From Candidatus Rokuibacteriota bacterium (GTDB lineage Bacteria > Methylomirabilota > Methylomirabilia > Rokubacteriales > CSP1-6): a stretch of 64,000 bases of DNA. Position 1 is the first letter of the stretch, and every line of letters starts with the position of its first letter. Location: assembly GCA_016866775.1 (NCBI GenBank), contig VGLJ01000004.1, positions 62,001 through 126,000 of the forward strand. Direction: 5' to 3'. The notes beneath the pieces are model-generated. The model had not been told where the DNA came from, made no database searches, and saw only the letters and a program-made list of their open reading frames with translations. A program made the position numbers and the translations under genes. Shown in pieces: positions 1-8,348 of this stretch.

Positions 1-366
1 ACGGACACGAAAGCCGTGTGGAGCGGCGTCAGGAACGCGCTCGCGCAGAAGCATCTGCGCGCGATCGAGAAGGGCGACCGGGTCTTCTATTACCACACCG
101 GCGATGAGAAGGCGGTCGTCGGGATCGCGAAAGCGCTCTCGAGCGCGTATCCGGATCCCGACGACAAGAGCGGGAAGTACGTCGCGGTGGATCTCGCTCC
201 GGTGAAGCGGTTGGCGAGACCGGTCCGCCTCGCCGAGATCAAGGCCGACGCGGCCTTCAAAAACTTTCCCCTCGTCCGGATCGCGCGGCTGTCGGTGATG
301 CCGGTCACCGACGCGGAGTGGGCGCGGATCGAGCGCCTGGCCGGGAAGGCGCGGGCCGAGGCGTGA
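1..366 (+). CDS. EVE-domain protein, 5' end outside window
   Basis: The reading frame is open from the first base and ends at 366. The residues (T-D-T-K-A-V-W-S-G-V-R-N, then a K-G-D-R-V-F-Y-Y-H-T segment) match the middle and end of an EVE domain. This is a PUA-like fold of about 140-150 residues thought to bind modified bases or nucleotides. Family members normally begin with a M-x-Y-W-L-x-K-S-E-P segment some 30 residues before this point, so the true start lies upstream of the window and the GTG at 16 is probably not the start. The stop is followed by an untranslated stretch before the amidase. The fold assignment is confident; the cellular role is not known. Confidence 0.85.
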   Translation, partial: TDTKAVWSGVRNALAQKHLRAIEKGDRVFYYHTGDEKAVVGIAKALSSAYPDPDDKSGKYVAVDLAPVKRLARPVRLAEIKADAAFKNFPLVRIARLSVMPVTDAEWARIERLAGKARAEA

Positions 367-474
367 GGCCATGCCGGAATGCCCGGCGCCACGCCCATCA
401 GGAGGCTGGATGGAGGGGCTGACGCGGCCCGTGTGGGCGGCGAACCTCCTGCACCTGCGCTAAAGGAGACACTC

Positions 475-1989
475 ATGGCCATCAAGCGGCCCACGCCATC
501 CCAGCTCCGCGCCGTCGCCGACGATCTCGGCTTCACGCTGACCGACGCCGACGTCCAGTCGTACCTCGCGTTGATGGAAGGCAGCCTCGGCGCCTACGAC
601 GCGGTCGACGCGATGCCGGACTACCTGCCGCAGGTCACGTACCCGCGCACGCCCGGCTACCGGCCGGAAGGCGACGAGAACCCGCACAACGCCTGGTACG
701 TCAAGACCACGGTGAAGGGCGCGCCCGGCGGCAAGCTCGCGGGCAAGCGGATCGCGCTGAAGGACAACGTCTGCCTGGCCGGCGTGCCGATGATGAACGG
801 GGCCTCGACGCTCGAGGGCTACGTGCCCGACGTCGACGCCACCATCGTCACGCGCATCCTCGACGCGGGCGGCGCCATCCTCGGCAAGGCGCACTGCGAG
901 TACTTCTGCTTCTCCGGCGGCAGCCACACGAGCGCTGCCGGGCCCGTGCAGAACCCGCGCAAGCCCGGCTACTCCGCGGGCGGCTCCTCCTCGGGTTCGG
1001 CCGCGCTCGTCGCCGCGGGCGAGGTGGACATGGCGATCGGCGGCGACCAGGGTGGGTCGATCCGCATCCCGTCCGCCTACTGCGGGATCTACGGCATGAA
1101 GCCGACGCACGGGCTCGTGCCCTACACGGGGATCATGCCGATCGAGCTGACGCTCGACCACACGGGGCCGATGACGGCCACCGTGCGCGACAACGCGCTG
1201 CTCCTCGAGGTGATCGCCGGCGCCGACGGGCTCGACCCGCGGCAGTACGCGCCGCAGGTCGCTCCCTACACGCAGGCGCTGGGGCAGGGCGTGGACGGCC
1301 TCCGGATCGGCGTCGTCACCGAGGGCTTCGGGCACCCGAACTCGGAGCCGGACGTCGACGCCCGCGTGCGCGGCGCGGCCGCGATGCTCGGCAAGATGGG
1401 CGCGAAGGTCACCGAGGTCGCGCTGCCGATGCACCGGCTCGGGCCCGCGATCTGGACGCCGATCGCGCTCGAGGGCGCGACCGAGCTGATGATGAAGGGC
1501 AACGGCCTCGGCACCAACTGGCGCGGGCTCTTCGTCACGAGCCTGCTGGATGCGCACGCGGCGTGGCGGCACCGCGCCGACGAGCTGTCCGACACGCTCA
1601 AGCTCTCGATGTTCCTCGGGCACTACGCGATCAAGCACTACCGCGGCCACTACTATGCGAAGGCGCAGAACCTCTCCCGCAAGCTGCGCGCCGCCTACGA
1701 CGCCGCGCTCGCCGAGCACGACCTGCTGCTGATGCCCACGCTGCCGCTCAAGGCGACACCGCTGCCGCCCGCGCACGCGCCGCGCGAGCTCGTCATCCAG
1801 CGCGCGTTCGAGATGATCGCGAACACGGCGCCGTTCGACGCCACCGGGCATCCGGCGATGAGCGTGCCGTGCGGCCAGACCGACGGCCGCCCGATCGGGA
1901 TGATGCTGATCGGCAAGCACTGGGACGAGTCGACGATCTACCGCGCCGCGCAGGCATTCGAGGTCGCCGGCGACTGGCGGCAGATGTAG
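475..1989 (+). CDS. Amidase, amidase-signature family
   Basis: Hydrolyses a carboxylic amide to acid and ammonia, probably in the cytoplasm as there is no signal peptide. At 504 residues it has the usual length. The Ser-cisSer-Lys triad is visible: Lys96 in K-R-I-A-L-K-D-N, the cis-serine in G-G-S-S-S-G-S (about residues 169-175), and the nucleophile Ser195 in G-G-D-Q-G-G-S-I-R-I-P. The G-G-D-Q-G-G-S form and the extra N-terminal helical region resemble Rhodococcus-type enantioselective amidases. I chose ATG 475 because an AAGGAG ribosome site lies 6 bases upstream and the next residues (M-A-I-K-R-P-T) look like family N-termini; an open stretch upstream from 379 has no such site. It stands alone, so the substrate is unknown. 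Confidence 0.9.
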   Translation: MAIKRPTPSQLRAVADDLGFTLTDADVQSYLALMEGSLGAYDAVDAMPDYLPQVTYPRTPGYRPEGDENPHNAWYVKTTVKGAPGGKLAGKRIALKDNVCLAGVPMMNGASTLEGYVPDVDATIVTRILDAGGAILGKAHCEYFCFSGGSHTSAAGPVQNPRKPGYSAGGSSSGSAALVAAGEVDMAIGGDQGGSIRIPSAYCGIYGMKPTHGLVPYTGIMPIELTLDHTGPMTATVRDNALLLEVIAGADGLDPRQYAPQVAPYTQALGQGVDGLRIGVVTEGFGHPNSEPDVDARVRGAAAMLGKMGAKVTEVALPMHRLGPAIWTPIALEGATELMMKGNGLGTNWRGLFVTSLLDAHAAWRHRADELSDTLKLSMFLGHYAIKHYRGHYYAKAQNLSRKLRAAYDAALAEHDLLLMPTLPLKATPLPPAHAPRELVIQRAFEMIANTAPFDATGHPAMSVPCGQTDGRPIGMMLIGKHWDESTIYRAAQAFEVAGDWRQM

Positions 1990-2011
1990 GCGGCGGGGAG
2001 CCGACGGCCGC

Positions 2012-3190
2012 TCACGCCGGCGGCGCGCCGGCGCGCAGGGACCGCAGGCGAGCGAGCGCGAGCACGACGGCGGCGGCGACGATGGCCGTCGCGACCAGGA
2101 AGGCGTCGCCAAACGCCGCGTCGAAGCCGACGAGCGGCCTGCGCGACGCGAAGACCGCCGCCAGCAGCCACACGCCCGAGACGAGACCGAGCGTGCGCGC
2201 GAGGAAGATGAGGCCGCCCGCGGCGCCCTGGAGCGCCGACGGGAAGCCGCCCATCACCAGCGTCATCATCGGCACCTGGAACGCGCCGAGCCCGAAGCCC
2301 GCCACGAAGAGCGCCGTCGCCACGATCGCGAGCGGGGTGTCGACGTCGGCGAGCGCGAGGGCGCCGAGCCCCAGCGTCTCGAGCGCGAGGCCCGCGATCA
2401 GGGGCGTGAACGCCCCGAGCCGGTCCGCGACGCGGCCGGCGAGCCGCGCCGCGATCGACGTCCCGAGCGGCGCCAGCGTGAAGATCACGCCCGCGACGCC
2501 GGCGTCGAATCCGCGGCGCTCGATCAGATGGAACGGGGCGAGCAGCCAGATGGCGAACACGCCGGCCTGCGAGAGGAAGGCGAGCGCGCACGCGACCGGC
2601 ACCGGCCGCCGCCGCAGGTCGGCGAGCCCGACGAGCCGCCGCGTTCCCGCCCCGCCGTGTACGGCCGGCAACGCGCGCGTGGCGACGAGGACCAGCACGG
2701 CCACCGGCAGCCGCGCGAAGAAGACGACGCGCCAGCCGAAGACGTGCACGAGAACGCCGGCCACGAGCGGCCCGATCGCGAGCCCGAGCGCCATCGCCGC
2801 CGCCAGCGATCCCAGCGCGCGCCCGCGCCGGTCGGGCGCCACCGCGAGCGTGACGATGCCGGGCGCCGTGCCGTAGACGAGACCGCTCGCGACCCCCTGC
2901 GCGACGCGCGCGGCCAGGAGCCATTCGAAGCTGAGGGCGAGCCCGCCGGCCACGAACGCGAGCGCCGTGAGCGCGAGGCCGGCGCGAAACACGCGCCCGT
3001 GCCCGACGAGGTCCGCCACCACGCCGCCCGCGAACGCGGTGACGGCGTACACGCCCGTGTAGCAGATGATGACCCAGCGGATCTGCTCGGGAGGCACCGC
3101 GAACGCGGCCGCGATCGCGGGGAACCCGATGTTCATCATCGAATCGAGCGAGACGAGGAAGGCGCCGGCCGCCGCGAGCCTGGGGATCAT
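2012..3190 (-). CDS. MFS transporter, probable efflux
   Basis: A 392-residue, very hydrophobic protein with about 12 membrane segments. It starts M-I-P-R-L-A-A-A-G-A-F and has the W-V-I-I-C-Y segment typical of the first helices in drug-efflux members. A D-x-x-G-R-x-x-R-type loop (D-L-V-G-H-G-R-V-F-R) follows helix 2, and R-R-G-R-A-L-G occurs in the mid loop. It would use the proton gradient to move a small molecule across the inner membrane; the substrate cannot be told. It converges on the amidase with only 22 bases between stops and diverges from the nucleotidyltransferase at 3244 with 53 bases between starts. Confidence 0.85.
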   Translation of the reverse strand: MIPRLAAAGAFLVSLDSMMNIGFPAIAAAFAVPPEQIRWVIICYTGVYAVTAFAGGVVADLVGHGRVFRAGLALTALAFVAGGLALSFEWLLAARVAQGVASGLVYGTAPGIVTLAVAPDRRGRALGSLAAAMALGLAIGPLVAGVLVHVFGWRVVFFARLPVAVLVLVATRALPAVHGGAGTRRLVGLADLRRRPVPVACALAFLSQAGVFAIWLLAPFHLIERRGFDAGVAGVIFTLAPLGTSIAARLAGRVADRLGAFTPLIAGLALETLGLGALALADVDTPLAIVATALFVAGFGLGAFQVPMMTLVMGGFPSALQGAAGGLIFLARTLGLVSGVWLLAAVFASRRPLVGFDAAFGDAFLVATAIVAAAVVLALARLRSLRAGAPPA

Positions 3191-3231
3191 TCGGACGTCG
3201 AGACTCTACACCGTCATCCTCCGGGCCCTGC

Positions 3232-3237
3232 TACGAT
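3232..3237 (+). promoter_or_regulatory. Putative -10 element, TACGAT
   Basis: TACGAT ends six bases before the GTG start at 3244, so transcription would begin at or next to the start codon and give a leaderless message. No good -35 box is visible. The same spacing recurs at several other genes in this window. Confidence 0.4.
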
Positions 3238-3243
3238 CGCTTC

Positions 3244-3915
3244 GTGAGCGTCCCATGCGCCTTCGAGCCCCGCCTCGACGTGCTCCCCGAGCCGCAGCGG
3301 CGAGTCTTCCGTGAGCTCGGCACCGTGCCGCGCCGCTTCGTGCTCTACGGTGGAACGGCGATCACGCTGCGCCTCGGCCATCGGCGATCGCTCGACTTCG
3401 GCTTCTTCTCGAACGGTCATTTCCAGCCGGATGCGCTCGAGCGAGAGATCCCCCTGCTGCGCGGCGCCGTGCGGTCGCGGTCGGAGCCCGACACGCTTGT
3501 CAGCGTCGTGGAGCGCAGTGGCCCGGTGACCGGGTCGTTCTTCGGTCGGCTGCTGCTGCGCCGTGTCGGTGATCCTGGCATCGCCGCCGGCGATGGTCCG
3601 CTGGTCGCGTCGTTGCTCGATCTGGCGGCAACGAAGGTGAAGGTCGTTCAGGATCGTGCGGAGGCCAAGGACTATCTCGATGTCGCCTGCCTGCTCGCCG
3701 AGGGGATCGCGCTTCGCGAAGCACTCGGCGCGGCGCTCGCCGTCTACGGGCCGACGTTCAACCCGCTGCCGTCGCTCAAGGCGCTGGCGTATTTCGAAGA
3801 CGGCGATCTTCCGAGTCTGTCGAAGGAGATCCGGGAGGCCCTCGAGCGCGCGGTGCGCGAGACGCCGCTGGCGACGATTCGTGCGCTGCCTCCGCGTGGC
3901 GGGCTCGCGACGTGA
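3244..3915 (+). CDS. AbiEii-like nucleotidyltransferase
   Basis: A 223-residue protein of the nucleotidyltransferase family that includes AbiEii toxins (DUF1814-like). The G-G-T-A-I-T-L-R-L-G-H-R-R-S-L-D-F segment (about residues 38-54) is the nucleotide-binding G-G and first catalytic Asp region. A conserved A-x-K-V-K-x-x-x-x-R-A-E-A-K-D-Y-L-D segment follows near residue 130. One oddity: the metal-binding D-F-D-F of relatives reads D-F-G-F here, so the second catalytic Asp is Gly (GGC rather than GAC). It may be inactive or carry a one-base error. The downstream gene overlaps by four bases, as expected for a two-gene toxin-antitoxin-like unit. The start is GTG, probably leaderless. Confidence 0.75.
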   Translation: MSVPCAFEPRLDVLPEPQRRVFRELGTVPRRFVLYGGTAITLRLGHRRSLDFGFFSNGHFQPDALEREIPLLRGAVRSRSEPDTLVSVVERSGPVTGSFFGRLLLRRVGDPGIAAGDGPLVASLLDLAATKVKVVQDRAEAKDYLDVACLLAEGIALREALGAALAVYGPTFNPLPSLKALAYFEDGDLPSLSKEIREALERAVRETPLATIRALPPRGGLAT

Positions 3916-4325
3916 GTCTCACGCTCGAAGCGATCGCTGAGCGGATCGTGTGGTGGAAGCCCGCCGCCGAGGCGATCGCAGACCGGCGACACTTTCTCGC
4001 GCGCGTGATGGCAACGGGAACGTTCGACGAGGTCCGCTTCGTGGCGGAGATCTTCCCTCCCGACGCCTTTCGCGACGTCCTGGAAAATCCGCCGGCCGGC
4101 GTGTTCGATGCCCGCTCGTGGGCGTACTGGAATGTCCTGTTCGAGCGAGACGCTGGGCAGCTTCCTGGCAGACGACTGCCTGCGACCCCGCGAGTGGGCC
4201 GCGTCGCAGCGCGACACGCCACCGCGCCAGGCGACGACGTCAAGAGCGAGGTGCGCCGGATGAGGCGCTCGATCAGCTCCTCGGCGCGGGCGGGGCGAGC
4301 GGGGCCGTGCCGAAGTTCACGCTGA
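3912..4325 (+). CDS. Companion protein of nucleotidyltransferase
   Basis: It starts with GTG overlapping the upstream stop by four bases. The first 80 or so residues (M-S-L-T-L-E-A-I-A-E-R-I-V-W-W-K-P ... R-S-W-A-Y-W-N-V-L-F) look like the small proteins often encoded beside this nucleotidyltransferase type. Relatives end soon after the S-W-A-Y-W segment with a proline-rich P-L-P tail. Here the frame runs on through P-G-R-R-L-P into about 45 arginine- and serine-rich residues that overlap the end of the convergent DM13 gene. The natural stop may have been lost to a small indel near 4150-4200. Its role as antitoxin or partner is inference from position only. Confidence 0.55.
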   Translation: MSLTLEAIAERIVWWKPAAEAIADRRHFLARVMATGTFDEVRFVAEIFPPDAFRDVLENPPAGVFDARSWAYWNVLFERDAGQLPGRRLPATPRVGRVAARHATAPGDDVKSEVRRMRRSISSSARAGRAGPCRSSR

Positions 4326-4773
4326 AGCGGCGGCACCAGACGGTGACGGCGCGGTACTTCGCGAGGTCGACGTCGGCCGCGAGCTCGTAGTTGGGGTCGC
4401 CGATGTTGCCCTTGAGCGCGCCGACGTGGACGAAGCCGGCGCGCGTGACCGTGGCGTCGTCCTTCGCATCGTCGGCGGCGACGAGGTAGACCTGCACGTC
4501 GGGGCCGTTGGAGGTCTCGAACTCCGTGAAGCGGAGCAGGCGCTTGCCTTCGGGCAGCGTGTAGATCGTCGCGCGGCCGCGGGTCTCGTGGGCGACGCTG
4601 TGGAACCGGCCGGCGGCGAGCTCGACGGGAGCGGCCACGCCGGTCGGGGAGGCGCTGGTCGGCAGCGTCTCGCTCACCGTGCGGTCGATGAAGAGCCGTT
4701 CGGGGCGGAAGAGATACCATCCGAGACCGGCCACGACGAGGACGCCCAGCGCGACGACGACGCGCATGCGCAT
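4273..4773 (-). CDS. DM13-domain exported protein
   Basis: A 166-residue protein with an N-terminal hydrophobic segment (V-V-V-A-L-G-V-L-V-V-A-G-L-G-W-Y-L-F, residues 5-22) that would anchor or export it. One DM13 domain follows (about residues 55-160). The domain signature is clear: L-A-A-G-x-F-H-S-V, R-x-T-E-F-E-T-x-N-G-P-D-V-x-V-Y-L, L-K-G-N-I-G-D-P-N-Y-E-L, and V-W-C-R-R-F-S-V-x-F with the conserved cysteine. DM13 domains are proposed electron-transfer or redox modules; the partner here is unknown. ATG 4773 was chosen because a GGAGG site lies 7 bases upstream. Its end overlaps the nucleotidyltransferase companion on the other strand. Confidence 0.85.
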   Translation of the reverse strand: MRMRVVVALGVLVVAGLGWYLFRPERLFIDRTVSETLPTSASPTGVAAPVELAAGRFHSVAHETRGRATIYTLPEGKRLLRFTEFETSNGPDVQVYLVAADDAKDDATVTRAGFVHVGALKGNIGDPNYELAADVDLAKYRAVTVWCRRFSVNFGTAPLAPPAPRS

Positions 4774-4826
4774 GGAAAACCTCCCCGGCGGCCCGGCGGC
4801 GCCGCCCCTGCGACCGGCCTGATCGT

Positions 4827-6445
4827 TCAGTGCGCGGGTCGAAGCGCGAGCAGGCGCGAACATCGACGGACGAGCGGACGCATGCCGGCGGCCGTGGCCA
4901 TCGCGAGGGCTTCGCCGATCGCCGCTCGGCCACGCTCGCGCTCGGACGGCGCCTGGAGGCCGATCTCGCCGAGGAGCGCCAGCGCCCACGCGCGAGATCC
5001 CCACGCTCCGCGCGCCTCCGCGAGCGCGCGGGCGTCGTCCGAGCGTCCGGCGCGCCGGTACGCCTCGGCGAGGCACGTCACGCGATGGGCGAGAGTGTAC
5101 GACTCCTGCGCCGCCGCCGCGTCGGAGGCCGCCCATTCCAGGAGCGGGAGTCCCTCGTCGACCCGCCCGAGCCGCGCCTTCGCGAGACCGAGCGTGGCGG
5201 AGATGGAGGGCGCCTGCTCGGGGAAGTCGCCGTCGCCGCAGAGCGCGAGCGCGCGCTCGGCCGCCTCGCGCGCGGCCTCGGCGTCGTCGAAGAGCAGGGC
5301 GACGGCGGCCACCGTGCCGGCGGCGACGACGAGGCTGAACCGGTGGTCGATCCGCGTGCCGAGGGCGAGCGCCTTCGCCGCGACCTCTCGCGCCGCCGCA
5401 CGTGTGGGCGCGCGAGTGCGACGGCGCCGCGAAAGTCGCCGCTCGCGTAGGCGACGAACGCCAGGCAGTGCTCCGCGTAAACGACGAGCCGGTCGTCGGG
5501 CCCGCTCTGGCCGATTTCGGCGGCCCGCCGCGCCGACTCCTCGGCGCGCGCCGGATCGCCGGCGATCATGAGCGCGTACGCACGGTACGCGGTGACCCAC
5601 GCGCCGCGCCGCCGGTCTCCGACGCGCGCGGCGATCGCCTCGGCCTCGGCGCGGACGGTCCGGATGCGCGTCGCGTCGTGCAGCGGCACGAGCGCCTGGC
5701 GCAGGTCGAGGCGGAGATCCACGCCCTGGGCCATGCGCGCCGGTGTCTCGGGCAGGCGTTCCAGCATGGTGAGCGCTTGCTCGAGGTCCGCCGCCGCAGT
5801 GCGGAACGCCGCGCGCGCCAGGGCGCGGCGTCCGGCCCGCTGGAAGCCGTCGGCGGCTTCCTGCCAGGCGCCCATGCCGCGATGGTGGAACGCGAGGTTT
5901 AGCGCAAGCGTCTCGTCATCGCCTGACCGCTGCGCGAGCGCGCGCGCCACCGCGGCGTGGAGCGCGGGACGGAGCGGCGGCACGATCTCCTCGTACGCCA
6001 CCTCGCGGAGGCGGTCGTGCGTGAAGTCGAGCTTCTCGCCACTCACCCCGAGCACGCCCCGCCTGATCAGCTCGTCCACCCGCGCCGCCGTCTCGTCGTT
6101 CGACAGCCCCGCCGCCTCGCGCAGCAGCGTGAAGTCGAACGGCCGCCGGATGACGGCGGCCACCGCCGCCAGCCGGTGGCTCGCCTCGCCGAGTCGCGCG
6201 AGGCGCCGGGCCGCCAGATCGCGCACGCGAGGCGGTAAGCCGCCGCGGGCCAGGCGTTCTGCTCGAGCGCGCGCACGGTCTCGACGATCATGAACGGATG
6301 GCCGAGGCTCAGGGCCCAGACGTCGTCGGCCACGCGCGGCATCGCGCCGGCGGTCGTGGCCGAGACGAGGGCCTCGACGAGGCGGCCGGTGTCCTGCCGG
6401 TCGAGCGCGCCCAGCACGACGCGCTCGAACCCGTGCTCGCCCACA
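4827..6445 (-). pseudogene. Broken AAA-ATPase/TPR regulator
   Basis: Three frames must be joined to read this gene. At the left end (high coordinates) comes the end of an ATPase module (G-F-E-R-V-V-L-G-A-L-D, then W-A-L-S-L-G-H-P-F-M-I-V-E-T). Near 6240 the frame shifts to R-D-L-A-A-R-R-L followed by helical repeats. Near 5400 it shifts again to A-A-R-E-V-A-A-K-A-L and runs to the stop at 4827 through TPR-like repeats rich in Ala, Leu and Glu. Such proteins pair an N-terminal cyclase, kinase or DNA-binding domain with an ATPase and TPR tail. Here the N-terminal half, including any Walker A motif, is missing; homology ends near 6445, where an unrelated gene begins on the other strand. Confidence 0.75.
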
Positions 6446-6456
6446 TGGCGGGCGCG

Positions 6457-6549
6457 GGTCCAGCCGGCCCTCAGGGCCCCCAGGGCCTCAAGGGCGACAA
6501 AGGGGACAAGGGGGACAAGGGCGAGCAGGGGCTGCCGGGGAAGGACGGC
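6457..6549 (+). repeat. Collagen-like Gly-X-Y repeat, 10 triplets
   Basis: Ten uninterrupted Gly-X-Y triplets (GPA GPQ GPQ GLK GDK GDK GDK GEQ GLP GKD) are encoded in one frame. The DNA has a short 9-bp tandem around the GDK triplets. Lys-Gly-Asp and Lys-Gly-Glu pairs are typical of stable bacterial collagen-like triple helices. Confidence 0.85.
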
Positions 6550-7110
6550 ACCGCCGCCGACCTCGGCCCGCTCACGGAGCGCGTGGCCTCGCTCGAGGCC
6601 TCGCTCGAACTGATCCTCGCTCCGCACGTGTACGTCACGATTTCGTCGCCGGTACGGTCTCGGTCATCGATCCCGTGAAAAACGCGGTGGTAGCTACGAT
6701 CGTCGTCGGCGCCAATCCGTACGGGGTCGCGATGAACCCGGCGGGCACGCGCGTGTACGTCGCGAATCAGGGCAGCTCCATGGTGTTGGTGATCGACACG
6801 GCGACCAACGAGGTGACGGACACGATCGCGGTCGGGTTGGGGCCGAGAGGCGTCGCGGTGAACCCGGCGGGCACCCGCGTATACGTCGGGAATTCGCAGG
6901 AGCAGAGCGTGTCCGTGATCGACACTGCGGCGAACCAGATCGAGAAGACGATTCACGTTGTCAACAGTCCGATAGGCGTCGCGGTGAACCCTGCGGGCAC
7001 CCAGGTGGACGTTGCGGGCCATCATGTCTCGGTGCCAGTGATCGACACGGCGACGAAGGCGGTGGTGGCCACGTCGGCGTCGGCCGCGCCCCGGTCGGGG
7101 TCGCCGCCCG
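6457..7110 (+). pseudogene. Collagen-like/YVTN beta-propeller protein, truncated
   Basis: After the collagen repeat comes a short coiled-coil-like stretch (L-G-P-L-T-E-R-V-A-S-L-E-A-S-L-E-L) and then propeller repeats. Near 6640 one base is missing. Restoring it turns the sequence into Y-V-T-N-F-V-A-G-T-V-S-V-I-D, the signature of the YVTN family, joined to the open frame from 6675. Three more blades follow (N-P-A-G-T-R-V-Y-V-A-N..., ...V-Y-V-G-N..., N-P-A-G-T-Q-V-D-V-A). Near 7068 another shift cuts off a G-V-G-R-A-P-V-G-V-A segment. No signal peptide or start is present upstream; the sequence before 6450 is antisense to the ATPase remnant. The intact form would be a trimeric secreted or surface protein. 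As it stands this is a fragment. Confidence 0.7.
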
Positions 7111-7114
7111 ACCC

Positions 7115-7466
7115 CCGAATCGCTTCGCTGGCCGGCCGGCGCTCCTACGGGCGCCGGCCGGTCGCCCCACTTCCTCCCTCGGCGCCGTGCTCGGGCGACG
7201 AGGCGAATGCCGAGCCGCGGGAGCTATGCGTCACAGCCCGGATCCGGACTCTGGCCGCCGCGCGGGTCTGGCCCGCCGACGCAGCGCCCGTCTCGGTCTC
7301 CGCCTCGTCCTTCAACGGCACTCCCATCCCGGAGGGGGACAATTCGGGCGGCACGGTCACGGTCCATCCGTCGTTCACGACGGCGATCACGTTGTTCGAC
7401 GACGGGACCGACCACTTGAGGGAAAAACTTTTCACACGGCGCGCGCCGTGCCAAGCGCCCGTATGA
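7115..7466 (+). other. Unrecognised coding remnant
   Basis: Between the propeller fragment and 7466 the plus-strand frame stays open to a TGA. From about 7290 it reads V-S-V-S-A-S-S-F-N-G-T-P-I-P-E-G-D-N-S-G-G, then T-V-T-V-H-P-S-F-T-T-A-I-T-L-F-D-D-G. Third codon positions there are almost all G or C, which argues for real coding sequence, but I recognise no family. It may be the displaced tail of another gene. Confidence 0.3.
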
Positions 7467-7566
7467 TGGCGCTCGATGAGCGCCACCAACGTCGACCACT
7501 TGCAGTTCCTGCTCCGCCACCTGACCACCGTGATCCACCACCTGCCGTCGGCGCGTCGTGCGGCTA

Positions 7567-7860
7567 TTCGCCGCGACCGTCGGCATGCCGATGAGGAGAT
7601 CGCCGACGAGCCCGGGAATTCGCCGGCGCCGCGCCACCACGCGGTCGACGACGATCGCGAGGAGCACCGCGAAGGCCGCGAAGCCGGTGCCCGCGGCCGC
7701 CTCCGGCGTGACGCCACTCGCCAGTGCGGCCAGGGGAATCGCGAGCACCATCAGCGTGAGCCAGAGCCGCCCGCGCGCCACGGCGATCTCGCCCTGCGCG
7801 CTCGCCACCGCGAGCGCGGGATCCGGCGCGGGCCAGATCCGCTGCCACCGCGAGGATGGG
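7567..7860 (-). pseudogene. Membrane-sensor N-terminal stub
   Basis: Read on the minus strand, this gives A-S-A-Q-G-E-I-A-V-A-R-G-R-L-W-L followed by two hydrophobic helices (T-L-M-V-L-A-I-P-L-A-A-L-A-S-G and F-A-A-F-A-V-L-L-A-I-V-V) and a basic loop. This resembles the first membrane segments of membrane-bound cyclases, GGDEF proteins or histidine kinases. Similarity stops near 7567 and no catalytic domain follows. From about 7470 to 7560 nothing is recognisable. I take it as the left-over N-terminus of a deleted gene; the exact family is uncertain. Confidence 0.4.
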
Positions 7861-7943
7861 GCCGAGCGATGCGGGACGGCAGGGCTCACGTTCCCGGATG
7901 GTAGCCGATGATCTCTCGCGCAGGTGATCGAGCGACGCTGCCC

Positions 7944-7949
7944 TATCCT
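7944..7949 (+). promoter_or_regulatory. Putative -10 element, TATCCT
   Basis: TATCCT ends seven bases before the ATG at 7957, again implying a leaderless message for the nucleotidyltransferase remnant that follows. Confidence 0.35.
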
Positions 7950-7956
7950 GACAGTG

Positions 7957-8345
7957 ATGGATGCGCGGACGCTGGAAACGATCAGGCGGCTCACGACTCG
8001 TGAACGACGACTGATCGCGTCGCTGCGGGGAACACCCATGGACGAATCCGCCGACGAGCTCGCGGACCTCGCCGATGTCGCGCGGGCCCTCGACGCTCTT
8101 GGCGCATCGCCGTCGGTCCGGAGTGCCCGTGCAGATCATCTTCGAGGCCGGGTTCGATCCCATGCCCGACCGCGCCGAGTCCCCTGCGATCGCCGGCGCA
8201 CGCATTCGCGTCGTGACGACGGCGGATCGCGATGAAGGAGCGTGCGGCCTCCGACCCGGCGCGGCGACGCAGCAGGGCGCTGCAGGATCGCGCCGACATC
8301 GAGCTCGTGCGGCGAGACGTTCCCGACCAGAACGAAGGCTGGGAG
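7957..8345 (+). pseudogene. Nucleotidyltransferase remnant, core deleted
   Basis: The first 45 or so residues (M-D-A-R-T-L-E-T-I-R-R-L-T-T ... A-R-A-L-D-A-L-G-A) look like the N-terminal helix of a nucleotidyltransferase. After about 8105 the frame must change to read V-P-V-Q-I-I-F-E-A-G-F-D-P, and near 8230 again to read M-K-E-R-A-A-S-D-P-A-R-R-R ... D-R-A-D-I-E-L-V-R-R. That is the usual C-terminal L-I-A-x-K-x-x-A ... D-x-x-D-I motif. The G-G and D-x-D catalytic core, about 100 residues, is absent between the two parts. Its end touches the stop of livF on the other strand. Confidence 0.6.
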
Positions 8346-8348
8346 CGG

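Noticed and set aside
460-2112. Long open frame of about 550 codons antisense to the amidase
   Set aside because: Arg- and Ala-rich with no family resemblance; a shadow of GC-rich third positions opposite a well-supported gene.
6067-6627. Minus-strand frame through the collagen repeat (V-P-L-V-P-F-V-A-L-E) as coding
   Set aside because: The plus strand gives exact Gly-X-Y periodicity, so the minus reading there is a shadow; only the part left of about 6445 belongs to the ATPase remnant.
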